From: Polytrichum commune
Taxonomy: Eukaryota > Streptophyta > Polytrichopsida > Polytrichales > Polytrichaceae
Length of the DNA: 64,000 bases
NCBI GenBank assembly: GCA_950295325.1
Contig: OX485803.1
Span: 17,360,001 to 17,424,000, forward strand
Reading direction: 5' to 3'
The notes beneath the pieces are model-generated. The model ran no database searches and was not told the origin of the DNA. It saw only the letters and a list, made by a program, of their open reading frames with translations. Below are positions 12,657 to 26,099 of this stretch, piece by piece. Both the position numbers and the translations under genes were made by a program. Position 1 is the first letter of the stretch, and every line of letters begins with the position of its first letter.

Positions 12657-13442
12657 AGGGGCAGTTCACATGGGGTCCCAAGTCCCATAGCCCACTCATA
12701 TCAACAAGTCCCAAGATGGAGGTAAAGTCCCAACTTTTTAAGCCTCAAGAGACCACTAAAGCACAATTTGTATCCATGAAAATTAGATCTCGATTATTTT
12801 ATATAGAAAATTCTCAAGATTTTTGTTAAGAGTTGGGTCTAGCTTTTTGCTTGACTCAAGTCTCAAGTAGTGAGCCTCATTGTAAAAAAAGTGTTGCCAT
12901 GTCGACGTCCATGTCATACTTGGGACTTAGGGCCGGTTCACATAGGGTCTCAAGTCCCACTCATGTTAGCAAGTCTCAACATGGAGGCAAAGTCCCAACT
13001 TATGAGCCTCAAGTAACTACTAAAATATGCTTAATTATTACTAAATTTTGATTTTGATTATTTTATGCAAAAATATTCACGGGACTTAGGTTGAGAGTAG
13101 GGTCTAGCTTTTTGCTCGACCCAACTTGCAACACAAGTCCCAAGCTTCTCACCTCCAAAGAGTGTTGCCGTGTAGGCATCCATGTCATAGTTGGACAAGA
13201 CTTGGGATCGCATGTGAAGTGGTAAGTCCCAACTTCCATACTCTCAGCACTTGAGATTGCATGGATTGACGTCAAGTGACTTGGGACTTAGGACTTGGGA
13301 CCCCATGTGAATCAGCCCTTAGGGCTTGGGCCCAGTGTGGAGTGGCAAGTCCCAACTTCCATGCTCTCAGCGGTTGTGATTGCACAGATTGACCTCAATT
13401 CAATTGGGACTTCGCACTTGGAACCCTGTGTGAACCACCCCT
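12657..13442. mobile_element. Composite of elements with GTTCACATGGGG-type ends
   Basis: Four ends are visible: left-type at about 12657 and 12929 (GGCAGTTCACATGGGGTCC; GGCCGGTTCACATAGGG), and right-type ending at about 13320 and 13442 (complements of the same). Internally AAGTCCCA and ATGCTCTCAGC blocks repeat. This suggests two related elements in tandem or overlap. Confidence 0.6.
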
Positions 13443-14888
13443 AATTCATATGCATGGGCGCGAAAAGTTGGGACGGCACACGACCAAACTAGTCTATTCA
13501 TCATATAAGAACTTTGAAATATGGCAATGACAAAGATGCATGGGTGTTGATGTAGTTGCCATTGTTGCAAAGTTATGAAACAATCGACCGTTGATGAGAG
13601 CATGTTGAGTGGATGGTGCAAGATGGCATGATCCCAAATTGGTGCTTCACAAGTTTGATGCCAAAATTCCATTGCTAGGGCCCAAATCTTCATGAGATTC
13701 TCAATAGTTTACTTGAAGATAATCTTGGGCCCAAAGGTCACTAGCATGCATGCTATGTGTCACTAATTCATTCATATAAAACAAAGGCCAAAACACTGAA
13801 GAAACTTTCTAGCATGTCAATCATGAATTTCTTGGACATCCGTCCAATCCATGGCACAATTTAAGAGCATCACTTGGGTTTCATATTATCTTCATGACCT
13901 TGTTTCATAACATGTGTATGTACAAGACGTTCATGATCTTTGATGATTTGAGAATGTCTACATTTTTGGGATAATCATCCCTCTATCCAATCTTTCATTT
14001 TCATATAATACCAAAGATTTTGTGGGGCCTTTTTCTTTTTAGCACTTGGATCAAGCATATTGCAAAATGTATAACCATTTTGGTCCGTGAGTCTTGATTG
14101 ATATTAACCATCTTTGATTGATGTGATATCAGGCACTTCAAGCCACAAAGACAATTGTTTGATTTTGAAGCAACAAAGATAACCATGTTTAATGATAGGA
14201 CCTCCTTGATCTCCATGGCGCAACTTTAAGCTTCATTTTTTGTTTGAGGAGTGGGGTTTGAGAGATTTTCAACTCATCATACATAACGTGAAGCCTAAAG
14301 CTAGGTCATAAATTCAAAAGGAAAATATCATTGAGGTCCTAGTATTTAACAAGGTTTGTCAAAGATAAATAGAAGAAGAATTTTCATATGGCTAGTAGTT
14401 GAATGGTGGGCCATCTGTTGGTGATCATGAATACTTTGACAAATATGACTCAACATGTTAAAGTCATATTTGTGGCTTTGAAGTGTGTCGCATATTATTA
14501 TTCAAGACATACCAATCAAAGAGTTCATGGTCATCCTTGCGATGGTATGGGGGGGGCACTGTACTAAAGACATATAACCATACATGAGTGTACAAAAGGG
14601 GTTTTAATTTGATTTCTGTACTAAATATACATATACTACACAAATTATAACTTGTAGTTATGTAAGACAATACATTATGGATTTGCAAATAAATGCGCAC
14701 CTCACAAGGTCCAAATAAAAGGAAGTCACTACCAAATTATTGTTAGGGTAAATAATACAAGTATGAGTGACAACCATAAATGCATATACCACTATTCTAA
14801 GAGAGCTTGAGTATTTATTTCAAAAAAAATCTTCATAATTGTCAACTCAAAATACTAATGAAAAATACATTGCATAAATCAATACACA

Positions 14889-15090
14889 ATAGAGTTATCC
14901 ATTAATTCAACTAGAGTTTTAGTAGGGAGTTGGTTGTTTTGCATACATAACTTTCCATGTTCGGTAAGTTTTGGGTGCATGCTTGGAGTCAATGTGGAGG
15001 TTTGAACGAAGGACATTCCATATTGGTTCATTGGGTACCAAACTCATTTTGGCATGCCAATATGAGAGTTATGTGCTTTCGAAGTTCCAT
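14889..15090. mobile_element. One arm of the TAGAGTTATCC foldback family
   Basis: Starts TAGAGTTATCC and contains GGGAGTTGGTTGTTTTGC and GTGCATGCTTGGAGT. Both blocks recur in the palindromic copies at 22700-22974 and 59352-59690. The opposite arm is not evident, so the copy is solo or worn. Confidence 0.55.
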
Positions 15091-17551
15091 GCCAATATCA
15101 GTTGATGTGGAGTCCATTGTATGAAGGAAACGCTGAAACCAAAGAGCTTGAGAAGGAAGCAAGCTGTGAACAATGTCTCTAAACGGAGGCTAAGGATTAT
15201 TGTGGAGCAGACGCAATCGCTTCAAACGACACATGTATTCCCAAAAACCAACAACTAGGTTTAACATTAGTAGTAATTAGAACAAAGACTGCACACTTAC
15301 AACAAATTGCACTCACATACCTAGACTACACACATAGAATGCACTCACATTAATATATATAGGCAGACGTATTTGTTTAGGTCAACATTGGCGAGGTTAT
15401 AACATTAAGAGATAAAATGAATGCTACAAATGCAATTGTTCTTGTTACCCTATGGCTCTTAGTTACTTAGTTACCATTTCCTTTAGTTACTCTATGGCTC
15501 TTATATGACCCTTTTTCTAAATCCTTGGACTGATTCGAAGCGTTCCTTGTTTTGAATCCGAGCCACAAGGAAAAAGTTCTCCTTGTGGTTTGGTACAACT
15601 ATTTGATTTATTTACAATGACAAGTCGAACATTGCTAGATGCATGTTTTTTTAGAGTTAACGTTTCCATGCCCTTGATACCAGTAGCAGTCTTACCCATG
15701 TTTTGTAAGTGTGTCTTTTTGTTGCATAAATAGAGAGGAGTGTTATTATACATGGCTATAGAGATACTTCTTGTTGTCATGAACCACGTTCCATTCTACT
15801 TATTAATGAGTGGAGCTTGTAAGAAAGGTGAATTCAAGAAGAAATACGAAGTATTAAGTTTAGTTGAAGAATAACTTTCTAAATTTCTAGTTGATATATT
15901 AATTTTGTTTCTTTGATAACATCTATTCAATGAATAAAATATTTCATGAATTTCAATATCTCATTGTTCTATAAACTCGTTTTTTTATACATTTGAGAGG
16001 TGGTGTGGCTATGTTCAAGTCCTTTTTGAACAAAGAGTATTTCAGATGACAACAATCACTTCTATTGCATCCAAGGTTTTTGGGCATGTGAGGGTTGACA
16101 AAATACAAGGTCATCCCATATGTCACTAAAGAAAATGGTGATTCTAAGAGATAAGGCTCATGAGAAAATGATCGAAGATTATATGAGATGAAAATAATAT
16201 TTGGTGATGAAATTGATTATGTTATTGCTTTTATGTGTACACATGGAAAAATAATAGTTGGGTCATGTTAAACTACACCTTAAACATGTGCAAGAAGATG
16301 GGATAAATTTTCTGTAAAGCCTTTGGCTCTTCATGATCTATCTAATGATAATAAATTATATATTAGAGGTAAACTTGTCATATCATATTGCCTCTAGTGA
16401 GACATTATCAGTTAAAATTACTAATAATATTATAAATGAGCAATCTTCATTCATTGTATACGAAGAAATAGTAAGTGAAGATTTCAAACGGTGTCATGAT
16501 TTGAAATCATTCATGTTAGAAAAGTAGAAGCTTAGAATTTTTCGTAGATAGTTGCTGCTAGTCTTGAACATGCAATAAACATTAGAAAAACAATATATTG
16601 CCTTTAGGAATGAATGCATTAACTTGTCAATTGGTGAATGTTTAGGTGATGACTTAGCGACAAAGAATGCACTCATTCTTATTGCAAAGAATTTGAACAG
16701 AAAAAATCTAAAGAGATTTTTGAGGTTGAAATTAGAGCATGTATGGGTGACACAAAACGTCCAGAACGGTTGGTAAGTTCACCGAGGTTTGTAACGTATG
16801 ATATTTGAGTGTCGTTGTGTATAAAAAAAATATCGAGAAAATCACAAAATTTGTAATAAATATGTTGAATTTTTTGTTCAAATTTTTGGATGGTATATCC
16901 AAAATTTCAGCAAAAGAACTTACTTGATTGGACGTTAATGATATGAACATTGTCTTAACAAACACAATGAAGGCATTATAAAATGGCCCATCACAAACAT
17001 TAGGTAAGAATGACATTAACTAAATAGTGAAAGATAATGAAGTCAAAGGAAATGCAATAATTTACAATAAAATATCTAAAATGAAAACCTAGCTCACAAA
17101 CCAAACCAATGGTTGTACCACATATATAGCAAACACTAAAAAAAAATGAAATGGCCACCCTTCGACAAACCATCAACAAGACGATGGTCGCTCTTCATTC
17201 AAAGGACATGCTAGATAATGGAGGCTCCTCCAATGATAAAGACAATGAAATGATTTTAAACTAGCTCCAACCTTTCCCTTGACGATCTCAACACCAACAA
17301 CCATAATACAAACAAAAATTCCCATATAAAATAATAATTTATTTATTAATATGACCAATTTGTTAGAATATATCATCAAAAATCTTATCAATCAAAAATG
17401 AAATTACCATATCCAATAAACGACCAAAATAAGATACCCTCATTCATATACAAACACATGAGAAAACCATTATTTTTTCATCCATCACATTTATAATCCC
17501 AATTATTATGAAAAGCACATTAGAAACAACAATTAATTATATCAAAAATGA

Positions 17552-17758
17552 CATTTTCTTTCCAACTACCTATTCTTACAAACTTGCGGAGACATTGAAG
17601 CCAACCATGGCCCAATGCCCAATCTACTACGAAAACACCCAGCTACACACAAAAGAAGAAATGAATCCTACTTCTTATTGAGCACCATTAAATTCCATCA
17701 AGAATACCTACATCTTGCTAACATCTTCACAATATTTGTTCAAACTGCATACCCTTAA
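17552..17758 (+). mobile_element. LINE 5' remnant with a 2A-like motif
   Basis: A short open frame reads LFLQTCGDIEANHGPMPN, with the CGDIEANHGP part at 17585-17614. It resembles the D(V/I)ExNPGP 2A-like sequences known near the start of some non-LTR retrotransposons, with His in place of the first Pro. The surrounding 17.4-18.1 kb is unusually C-rich on the + strand, like the LINE 3' piece at 44-45 kb, which supports one family. The frame stops soon after (17756-17758), so this is a worn fragment. Confidence 0.4.
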
Positions 17759-18969
17759 TACATACAAACTAAACTAGCATTTCCATATTTATACACTTGT
17801 ATACAATAACATATCAACCATTCCCCCTAGATTTGTCTACGCGTCGATTGTCACAATTAGCCCTGCCATTGCATTGAAACTCGTACCTCACATTTACAAC
17901 AACTACCAAAGTTTGATTGGACAATGAAACTCCTCGATATAGTGACTAGACTACCAAACCCACCAAAAAGACACATAGCCACCCCACACTTTTATACCCA
18001 ATTCTACAACACGGACCTCAATAAAATCACCCTACAAACACCATTCACCTAAAATTATATGATTATATGCAGCTAAATCTTCAACCAACGAACCCTCCAA
18101 ACGAATGTGAAATAGCTACTAGATGTTAAATAATTATGTTTCAAATGTTATATCTCATGCCATCAAGTTGTACATGTGTTGGAGAGCTTTGATGACAATA
18201 AAAACCCATTCGCTACCTTCAATTTTATATTTTCATTGGTTTTATAATTCTAAAGTGCAAAAGGCCCCATGGCCAAATTCCATGTTCAAAATATGTGCAT
18301 TGTTGGAGTTTCATTTGTTTTCCATTATAAATTTTGATTCACATTGCAATAAGATTCTTGCAGCATGGGTGATCATGGACAATTATAACAACATAATTGT
18401 GGTTGTCAGGGATTTAAAAAAGATAAATATAGATATTAATTGGAAAGCCAGTCACACAGGAAGGTCACGAGCTATACTTTTGTAAACCATGTGTGGTCGA
18501 GGGTTATTTGAAGGTGGATTATTTACCTACATTTCTTGAATTATCGGCACCTTATTAGTAGATAAAATGACACTTTGGGGTATTTTTCAAGATCCTATAG
18601 GTAAATATAATAATATACGCCATGAATTTATTTTATATACTCTATCTTTTTTGTTACAGTGTACCATCTATCAAAATCTTGTAATATTAAAAAAAATTGA
18701 TGTTAAATTGTAACAAAACAACAACCATGCATTAACAAAATTTCCAAATAACAAAAATTGTGCTCAATGTTTAAAGTGTTGCAATTTGGTATGGTTACCT
18801 CAAAAACATGAACAAATACTAGAACAAAGGAAAGAATTAGATGGTTCTCACATTCAAGTAATGTGTTTAAAAACACAACAAAATGGACCTACAAGATCAG
18901 TCACATATCTAGCATTATTGTATGCAAATAAACAAATGCTTAACAATATTGTCTACAAGGGGCAAGTGT

Positions 18970-19902
18970 TCAAGCTTGATCGACATCAGTGCAATTCTTA
19001 TAGCTAAGATTTTCCCACAAATTCATCTTAGCATCTACGGGATTAAGCGAATAAATCTTTCCAATTGGATCAAACTTCATTGTCACATTTGACATAATTG
19101 AATTTGCATAAATCCGCTTACAATTTGTTTGGTCATAGTGGGATTCAAGGTATCCCGGAGCAAGGGAAAAATAATACATCTTGATTTCAAAAGTTAGCAT
19201 GACAACTCCATTTTCAAATGCAATTTCTTGACTTATTTGGAGGTTAAAAGGTTGCTTGCACAATTCCCATGTCATGCCAAATTTCCTTTGCATCATTCAA
19301 ACTCACCCACTCCACTGCGTACCATTGTTAGCTCCTAGAAAACTATAGTTGGGGTGCTATTCTTGGGTGGCCTCCCTCTACTACATTTTTGAGCAGCTTT
19401 AACTGTTGGAAAATACTCTAGTTGAAATTTTTGACATAAAAAAGACACCCACATCATATCCCAATCCGACCAACATGGAAGTGGGTGAGGAGGAGGCATT
19501 GATGCAATCATTGTTGTTATTGAAGTGGATTAAATTTTTAACTCGTATTGTCCTTGCACAATTATGGGTTGACATTAAATTGAGAGACCAAAGTGGCCTT
19601 AAAGACTTGATGTCTATCATGCTCCACATTCTGAATAACTTTCACAACTGCAATACCAGTACTAGATTCTCCAAACACTTCCTCACAATCCAACATATTT
19701 GAAATAAGATGTCATGTTTCATTCTCAATAATGGGTAGAGGAAGCACAATCTTCTCCATGACTTCATCCTCCAAAACACCCTCAAAGGTTCCATTCCCTT
19801 CTTTCATTTCAACCCTCAAAACTTCAGCATCATCATCATCTACCGCCGTAGGGAAATTTCTTTGTTTGTAAGCTAGATGGGTTGGATTGGCTCTTTCCAT
19901 GG
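18970..19902 (-). other. Degenerate ORF cluster, family unknown
   Basis: Two minus-strand ORFs with protein-like composition lie here: 19296-18970 (108 codons, two Met at the start) and 19900-19712 (62 codons, Asp/Glu-rich). No domain was recognised. The setting is AT-rich and repeat-laden, and a mobile-element origin is likelier than a host gene. It appears broken. Confidence 0.3.
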
Positions 19903-20088
19903 TCCACTGAGTGTGAAACCATGCTTGTCATGAAGAGGGGGCTATGATTTGTGTCTCAAACTTGGTTAGTCTTGTGTCGAACATGTAGATTTGCTTGTGA
20001 GATCCAAAGTCGGATCACATGAAACCCCTTCACGATCCAAAACACATCCTTCAATATCACTAAACTTCCTCAAAAGCACACATTAAAC

Positions 20089-20560
20089 TTAGGGCCCATG
20101 ACCATTGCACTTCAAGCACTCTCATTGGTGGGAGAGGCGGAGTTGGTCTAAGTCCATTTCACACTATGCTTGAGGGACCAATGGAGTAAGTGAATGCAAG
20201 ATTAATGCAAAGTCTACATGGATTTCTACATGGTATCAAATGGATCGTGTTTCATGGTCACTTGGATTATTTTCTAGAACCATCTCGTGGAGGTAGGCCT
20301 AACACAAAACTAGGAGATCATGGCACTTCAAAATCTCACAATTGTTGATTTATTATATTTTATCATGTACGAGGACCCTGCATGAATGAAAATTCCTTGA
20401 AATAGCATTTGATTGAGGCCTCAGTCACACATGATTTCACACTACACCTAAGGGCATGTGACCATACTACATGATTTTAAAAGTGTCATGGGATGGCCTT
20501 TGGAGACTACTTTTGGGCTCTCACAATTTCATGGTCACAACTCTTGGCTCGTGTGTGAAG
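20089..20560. mobile_element. Probable TIR element, right end of the GG..TTCACA type
   Basis: The right border reads GTGTGTGAAGCAGCCCTAAA, the complement of GGGCTGCTTCACACAC. The left region, AGGCCCATGACCATTGCA plus an AGGCGGAG block, recurs at about 56160-56235 beside another TTCACACACAAG end. Exact borders are uncertain. Confidence 0.45.
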
Positions 20561-20929
20561 CAGCCCTAAACCAAGATATCCGATGCCAACTTCTAAATTG
20601 GATAACTTTTATTTAATGGAGATAATTTCTCACCCAATCCAAATACATTCATTGAACCTCACATAAATTCTTCGCCAAATATTACCTACCCTACTTTATT
20701 CATAAAAATTAGATACTACCTATTCTTTTCACATACCCTACTTTAGATATAATATTGCATGGATCATTTATTCAAGCTATAGTAATTCCAAAACTTGTAT
20801 AATTTTTTGCTCTAGTGAATCAAAAGTACCCTATATTTTTTCTCACGTGGTTTAATAAAACTTTGATAGTGACTTCCCCGTAGCCGGTCATGATTGATGA
20901 TGCTGGTTGGATGCTAAAGCAATGAGTTT

Positions 20930-21430
20930 TTTAAGGAAGGGGTCCCCTAATTAGATAAGGACCAGGGCTTGTGACACATAACCCTTGGGCAACCCCACAA
21001 AAACTTTTATAAACCCGACAAAATAATGTTGCATGTCCCACCCGACTCCAACAAAAATTCTCCTTGCAATCTTGAAGGTTGTCTAATCCACAAAACCCAT
21101 ATTGAGTGCACCTCAACTTCAAGGCCCAAAACCAATGCATATGTTCACTTCCAATTAGTAAATAAGCAATTACTTGGGATTTTGTTCCCAAAGTGAAACC
21201 GTCAATAAAGTATGTAATTAACTTGGAAGTTAAAGATATGAAAAATTCTTCATTAACATTGAGGTGATAGTTTTTGTGACTTACCATTTGAAGGGACCTT
21301 TGTCATTTAAAAAATGAGCTCAAAATAATGTGCTGATTTGATTAATGTCTTCTCCTTTCAAAAGTAAATTTCTACAAGTATTCATACAAATTCAACTAAT
21401 TAAGTGTAATTAGATGTAGTTAAACCTAAT
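20930..21430. repeat. Diverged half-copy of the GC-rich foldback at 35122-36284
   Basis: The segment shares ATTGAGTGCACYTCAACTTC, AAGTGAAACC, TGTAATTAACTTGGAAG and the following AT-rich TAATTAAG text with the left half of the foldback. It is clearly older and lacks the GC-rich core. Confidence 0.6.
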
Positions 21431-21854
21431 TAAGCTAATAAAGAGCAAGGCCTAATATCTATAGGTATCTAATAGTGACGTATACTCCCTGTCCAGGCAG
21501 AAAATTATGAGTTTCTAGCTGGAGAATATTTATTAGTTTTCCAGATGTTGTTCAAATGGCAGATCTCGGGGTGCGTCATGCAAAGAGAAGACATTGATGT
21601 GGAAAAATAATTCAGAGTAAAATTGTTGATGAAATGTCAGAGTTTCAAGTCCAAAACCACATATACAAAGCTCGCTGCACTCAACATCCAAAGGCTTGAA
21701 AGAAAAGAGTCCGGTGCAGGTGCCAAGAGGATATATACATACATATGTTAGTGCGACCTATATACATTATGGCATTAATTCATGTTTAAGTTTACACTAA
21801 GACATACCCATCATCGCATTTCTTACCGGATGTCATATGTTAATGACACAATAT

Positions 21855-24800
21855 TTATAAGCGACTCCGTAAGTGCACATTGATGGCAAGGCCCTCGATG
21901 CATGGAATCGCATGGTGGAGGTGCTTCGAGTTCCGAGCCCACATAGCGATCACAAGGAGAGTGGCTAGGATGAAAGCTCGCCGTTGTGTCGTTTGGTTCC
22001 AGAACAGGTACTCGGACTTGCCAGGCACGAGCATTAAACATTCAAGTGCTTGTAAATACTTGGTCATTCTCGTGGCCAGCGCGCGTGGGAGGTTCTTGGG
22101 GACATCATTGTTGCTGCCACTTGATGATGAGGAGCTGCTGTTTAACAGTGCTGGTGTCTCCTCGATTGCATTCACCTTGACTGCAGCAGCAATTGATTAG
22201 GGAAGCATAGCATCAGAAGATGTAATTAGCATTTGCATCATGTGTTTTGAGTTAAGTGCCCATTCTGCTTGATTAGATGCATTTCCTGTTCAGAGCACTG
22301 CTCGGAGAGAACCGGTGGTTAGTTACAGATGAACCAGCTGAGTTTGAGAAATAACTGGTTGAAGTTGGAGACTTCAGGAGAATTACCCATCATTTAAGAG
22401 GAATCTATAGAATATACCTCATATGAATAAAGCAAAACCGGAAGATGTCTAACATGTAACCGGTTGGATTTAGAATCACTAGGATCTTGACCTACTATGC
22501 CCAAAAACTTCCTGGGCACCGATTCAGAGTTCATAGAATTGATTGATTCTACCTCTCAGTACTGGATAGGTGCTAGTCAGGCGGCTTGACATACTTTTGA
22601 CAATTTTTTGCTGTGACCTTATTTACCCACATTATGCTCCTGATGCGTATAATTATACTTGTTTTAAGAAATGATACCTTAGCCTTGAGATGCACACAAT
22701 AGAGTTATCCTTTATTCAATGAGATCTTTTGCCGGGAGTTGGTCCCCTATGATTTTCTGTTGGTTGTATTGCATACATTAACATTAATTTCTTCCCACTT
22801 CATAGTGCATGCTTGGAGGTAGTGTTTGAATTTGAATGAAGAGCAACCTATTTCGGTTCTTTAAGGGCCACACTACCTCCAAGCATGCACCAAAAACTTA
22901 CCAAACATGGAAGGGTTACATGCAAAACAACCTACTCCTGATGAAAAGTCCCTTTGAATTAAAGGAGAACTCTAATAGGTAGACAACGGCTGCCATAAAA
23001 TGCTACAAACATGGATGTTGCTCGTGTTTTAGTTTGAGCTTCATGCATGCTTTCATTTTAGTTGCCCAATTCTATTAACGTATTTCCACAAAAATCCATT
23101 GCTTCTGTGGCTCACCTGACCCAAATTCATGGTCTTTGCACAACTCCTTTGCATCTGGCCGGAAGTGATCAATATTTGGCTCTTGAGGTGGTGTGACTAG
23201 TCTGGAGGTAAGGGAATTAGCTTCTACTAGAGAAGTGTTGTCCTTGCACTGCTCAATATTCGATGTGTCAGTCTTGTGGTTCATTGGGACTAGGTTAGGT
23301 GTTGACATAAGACATCCGCCATTTTCTGGTGGGTTGATATGGCTCTTGATTTGCATCTGCTCCTGCAAATAGACAGACGATATCTAAATTCATTTCGCTT
23401 TTCTTGAAAAAAAAAACTCCGTAAGGTATATGGGTGCCATGCGGTTGGTTTTTCATGTTCTCCAACTTCTACTGATTGGATTTACACAACAAAACTTGTG
23501 ATGCATTAGCAAATCTACAATGAAGCATCAACAAAAATCAGATTGAAAATTGGACCTTCCTTAATTTAGTTATGGTTATCGGAAGTGTACGTTTGTTGAT
23601 TCTTTAACTAAATACAAAGGTTTTTACAAAGCTGTCACTATTGAGCATGGGATATTTAATCAAATCTAAAGATGTAGTTCAATCTCTTAAAAACATGTGT
23701 CTTTATGGTGATTGTATTTTGACCCTCTCCGAACCACACACCAATCATATATAGGCATCCAATTAGGAAAAGTAACCAAATAACATTTGCATACCTTAAG
23801 CCAACAAATCATTTGTAGTGGCCAGGCTAAGTGATCTTGCTCATGTGTCTATTTCTCAGTGAATACAAGGAGGCACACATTATCCCTTGTAATTGACCAC
23901 CTTGTTATGGCCTGACTACTACGTCTAGTGATGGACATGTGTTGCCTTGCCATTAGTTGTAGTAAGCACCCATTACTTAGTTCATATGAATTCGAAACCT
24001 TCATAAATGGCCTGATCAGTTCATGATGCAAGATACAGATTGCAATATGTTCGAGAAAAGCTGACCTTGTATGAGATATTCTCGACATATACAGCACTGG
24101 GAACTTCCTCTGTCTCGACTGCCAGGGCATTGGTGATGGTGTGACCTGCCTCCACTTCAATCATGTTCTCCTCAGTTCTTTCTGCGTCAACGAGTCTTGA
24201 ACATCAGAAGAATTCAATCGAGGTCATCTCCACACCGAACGTGGACCTTATCATTTTCTGTGAAGCCAAATTCCGCATACAAACATACAGATTCACAGAA
24301 TGCTTTTAGGTTGTCAACCATAGAGGAGGCAGAACTTGTTCATAACTTGAGTCACAGTGTGAGAGGGACTTTTTCTTTGAATGGGGGCACTAGCAGCAGA
24401 GAAAAAACACAATCTCCTATGTGTTTTCGGTTCATCTAGCCATGTTAAATACGGTGAGGAGGTGCCACTTCCAGGTGAATTTGAAGCGGCATGTGAACAG
24501 TTGCTCGTAGCGAGCAGGGAAAAAGACTCCCAAGTAGGATAGTCATTGCAACACTTAGGTACTTATGGAATGGATGGTGATTGTGTGCATATATGTAAGA
24601 TTGCAATCTTCTTCAAGAAATTGTCTTCTCCTTTGCACTTGTGCAAGCATCACAAGTTTGCACTTGAAATACTTTACTTTTGCCATGACGTCGATTCCTT
24701 GTTTTTCTAGCCTTTGCTATATCTTTTTGGCATGGAAGAGAGGTACTAATACTAATGAATCAAGTTTCGGTAAGATCCAACAAACATAGGATAGAAGAAC

Positions 24801-25811
24801 AAAGAAAGCAATCCATAGCTACCAACTGGAACAACGACTGTCTGAATGTTCCCAGTAACTTTAATTGATGATTGTGCGATTACCAGAGAGGTTCGGTGCA
24901 TGGCCAACTTCCCTAACTTGTCTCTCCCCTTTCAGGAACCTGAACACGACGAACGGTATCCTTGCGATGTAGCCTGCCACACTCCTTATTCTGCATTCCA
25001 CAACCACCATGAGTTCACATTCTTCCATATGTATCTCTTCTCAAGTGGCAAATTAGAGCGATTGGACTTAGGTCAGAACATCCTGACTTGCAAAAGAGGA
25101 TACAATGTAATTGGAGGGTTCTCAGAGGGCAAATTAACATTCCAATCGAGAATAACATGAAATCTGAGAGTACGAAGTAATAACATGAACACCATGAACA
25201 AGAAGATTATGCGGAGAAGCTCACATTTTCCAAATGGTCAATGCAGAATTGCTGGCGAGTGATCTTGCCTGGCCTTCATCAACTTGATGGTTTCTGCACT
25301 GCGGCCAACCATAGTCAAGGCTTGCATGGCTATGTATCAATTTTTGTCTACCTATGATGAACACTTGGCGGCTTAAATTTTAGCAGCTAGGTAACCCTAC
25401 ACAAGGGCCGTATGGAGTGGCCGTTGTTGATGATATCAACCCTATCTGAGGTTTATTTTAGGTGACGATGAATTGTGAGCAGGGAAACATGTCGGATGAC
25501 ATGTCGACAAAGATTATCCTGGTAATTTGATGCGAGGAGCTAAGCAATAATTTTCTGTTGCGTGTCTTTGAAGCAAGTAATAAGTTTGGAAGCCGGCCAT
25601 AGCCTGCAGGCTTTGGTCTCGCAGGTTCGTATTTCAAGGAAAAGAACACGTAGAAGGCATCGGCCTGCCAATTACGGTGCTTAAACAAGAGGTTTTTGAG
25701 CTGTCCTTACCGTGAGGAAGGATTCATGAAGGGAAGACGAGCTTCGTCGTCCGTGCGTCGCGGCATCTGCAACGACAAGTCATCGCCAACTGCGATGGCG
25801 ATGCCATCCAT
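21855..25811 (-). CDS. Multi-exon gene, unknown function, C-terminal membrane segment
   Basis: Exons on the minus strand: 25811-25711 (starts at ATG, MDGIAIAVGDDLSL), 24990-24884 (YIARIPFVVFRFLKGERQ), about 24331-24281 (MVDNLKAFCESVC), 24195-24066 (EVEAGHTITNALAVETEEVP), 23362-23116, and 22180-21855 ending in TAA. Phases agree across 25711/24990, 24281/24195, 24066/23362 and 23116/22180. The join between 24884 and the MVDNLK exon does not close in phase, so an exon is missing or a border is wrong. The last exon has a Ser run and then a hydrophobic span (RRAFILATLLVIAMWARN), so the protein is probably tail-anchored or has a late membrane helix. The second exon is also hydrophobic. I do not recognise the family. 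The intron at 24.43-24.79 kb holds a dispersed repeat also found at 33.5 kb. Confidence 0.5.
22296..22521 (+). mobile_element. CCGGTT-rich hAT MITE, 226 bp
   Basis: Ends are CACTGCTCGGAGAG and CTTCCTGGGCACCG. The 8-bp flanks GTTCAGAG and ATTCAGAG differ at one base. The core shares TAGTTACAGATGAACC, AACATGTAACCGGTTGG and TATGCCCAAAAACTTCC with the other copies. It lies in the intron before the last exon of the 21.9-25.8 kb gene. Confidence 0.85.
22700..22974. mobile_element. Palindromic foldback MITE of the TAGAGTTATCC family
   Basis: Left TAGAGTTATCCTTTATTCAA faces right TTGAATTAAAGGAGAACTC. Inner arms GTGCATGCTTGGAGGTAGTG and complement also pair. It lies in the same intron as the hAT MITE. 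Confidence 0.75.
24440..24790. repeat. Dispersed repeat, copy 1 (partner at 33510-34010)
   Basis: Shared blocks include GGTGAATTTGAA/GGTGAATTTAAA, GTGATTGTGTGCATATATGT-like text, CCTTTGCACTTGTGCAA and CTAATGAATCAAG in the same order in both places. No TIR or LTR is evident. Family unknown. Confidence 0.55.
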
Positions 25812-26099
25812 TGTGGCTGCAATCACTTCCTCAGTGTCTTTCTTGACCTTCCAATTCTTCGTCCTCGCAAGATATTGAAGAGACGAAAGTTTCTGGCATC
25901 TCGTCTCTGGCTCCTTACGCACCTGTTCCACTTAGCCGTCCTGTTTCGCACGCGAAGCGAATTAAACACCGCTTGTACAAATTTATTTTTCTTCTTTCTC
26001 AACAAGAAAATAGCTCTGAAGTTCTCGTCCAAGCTGGAAATTCAGGACTACAACAAGGAGAATATGAAACACCCACCAATTGACACGATCCATTGTGAA

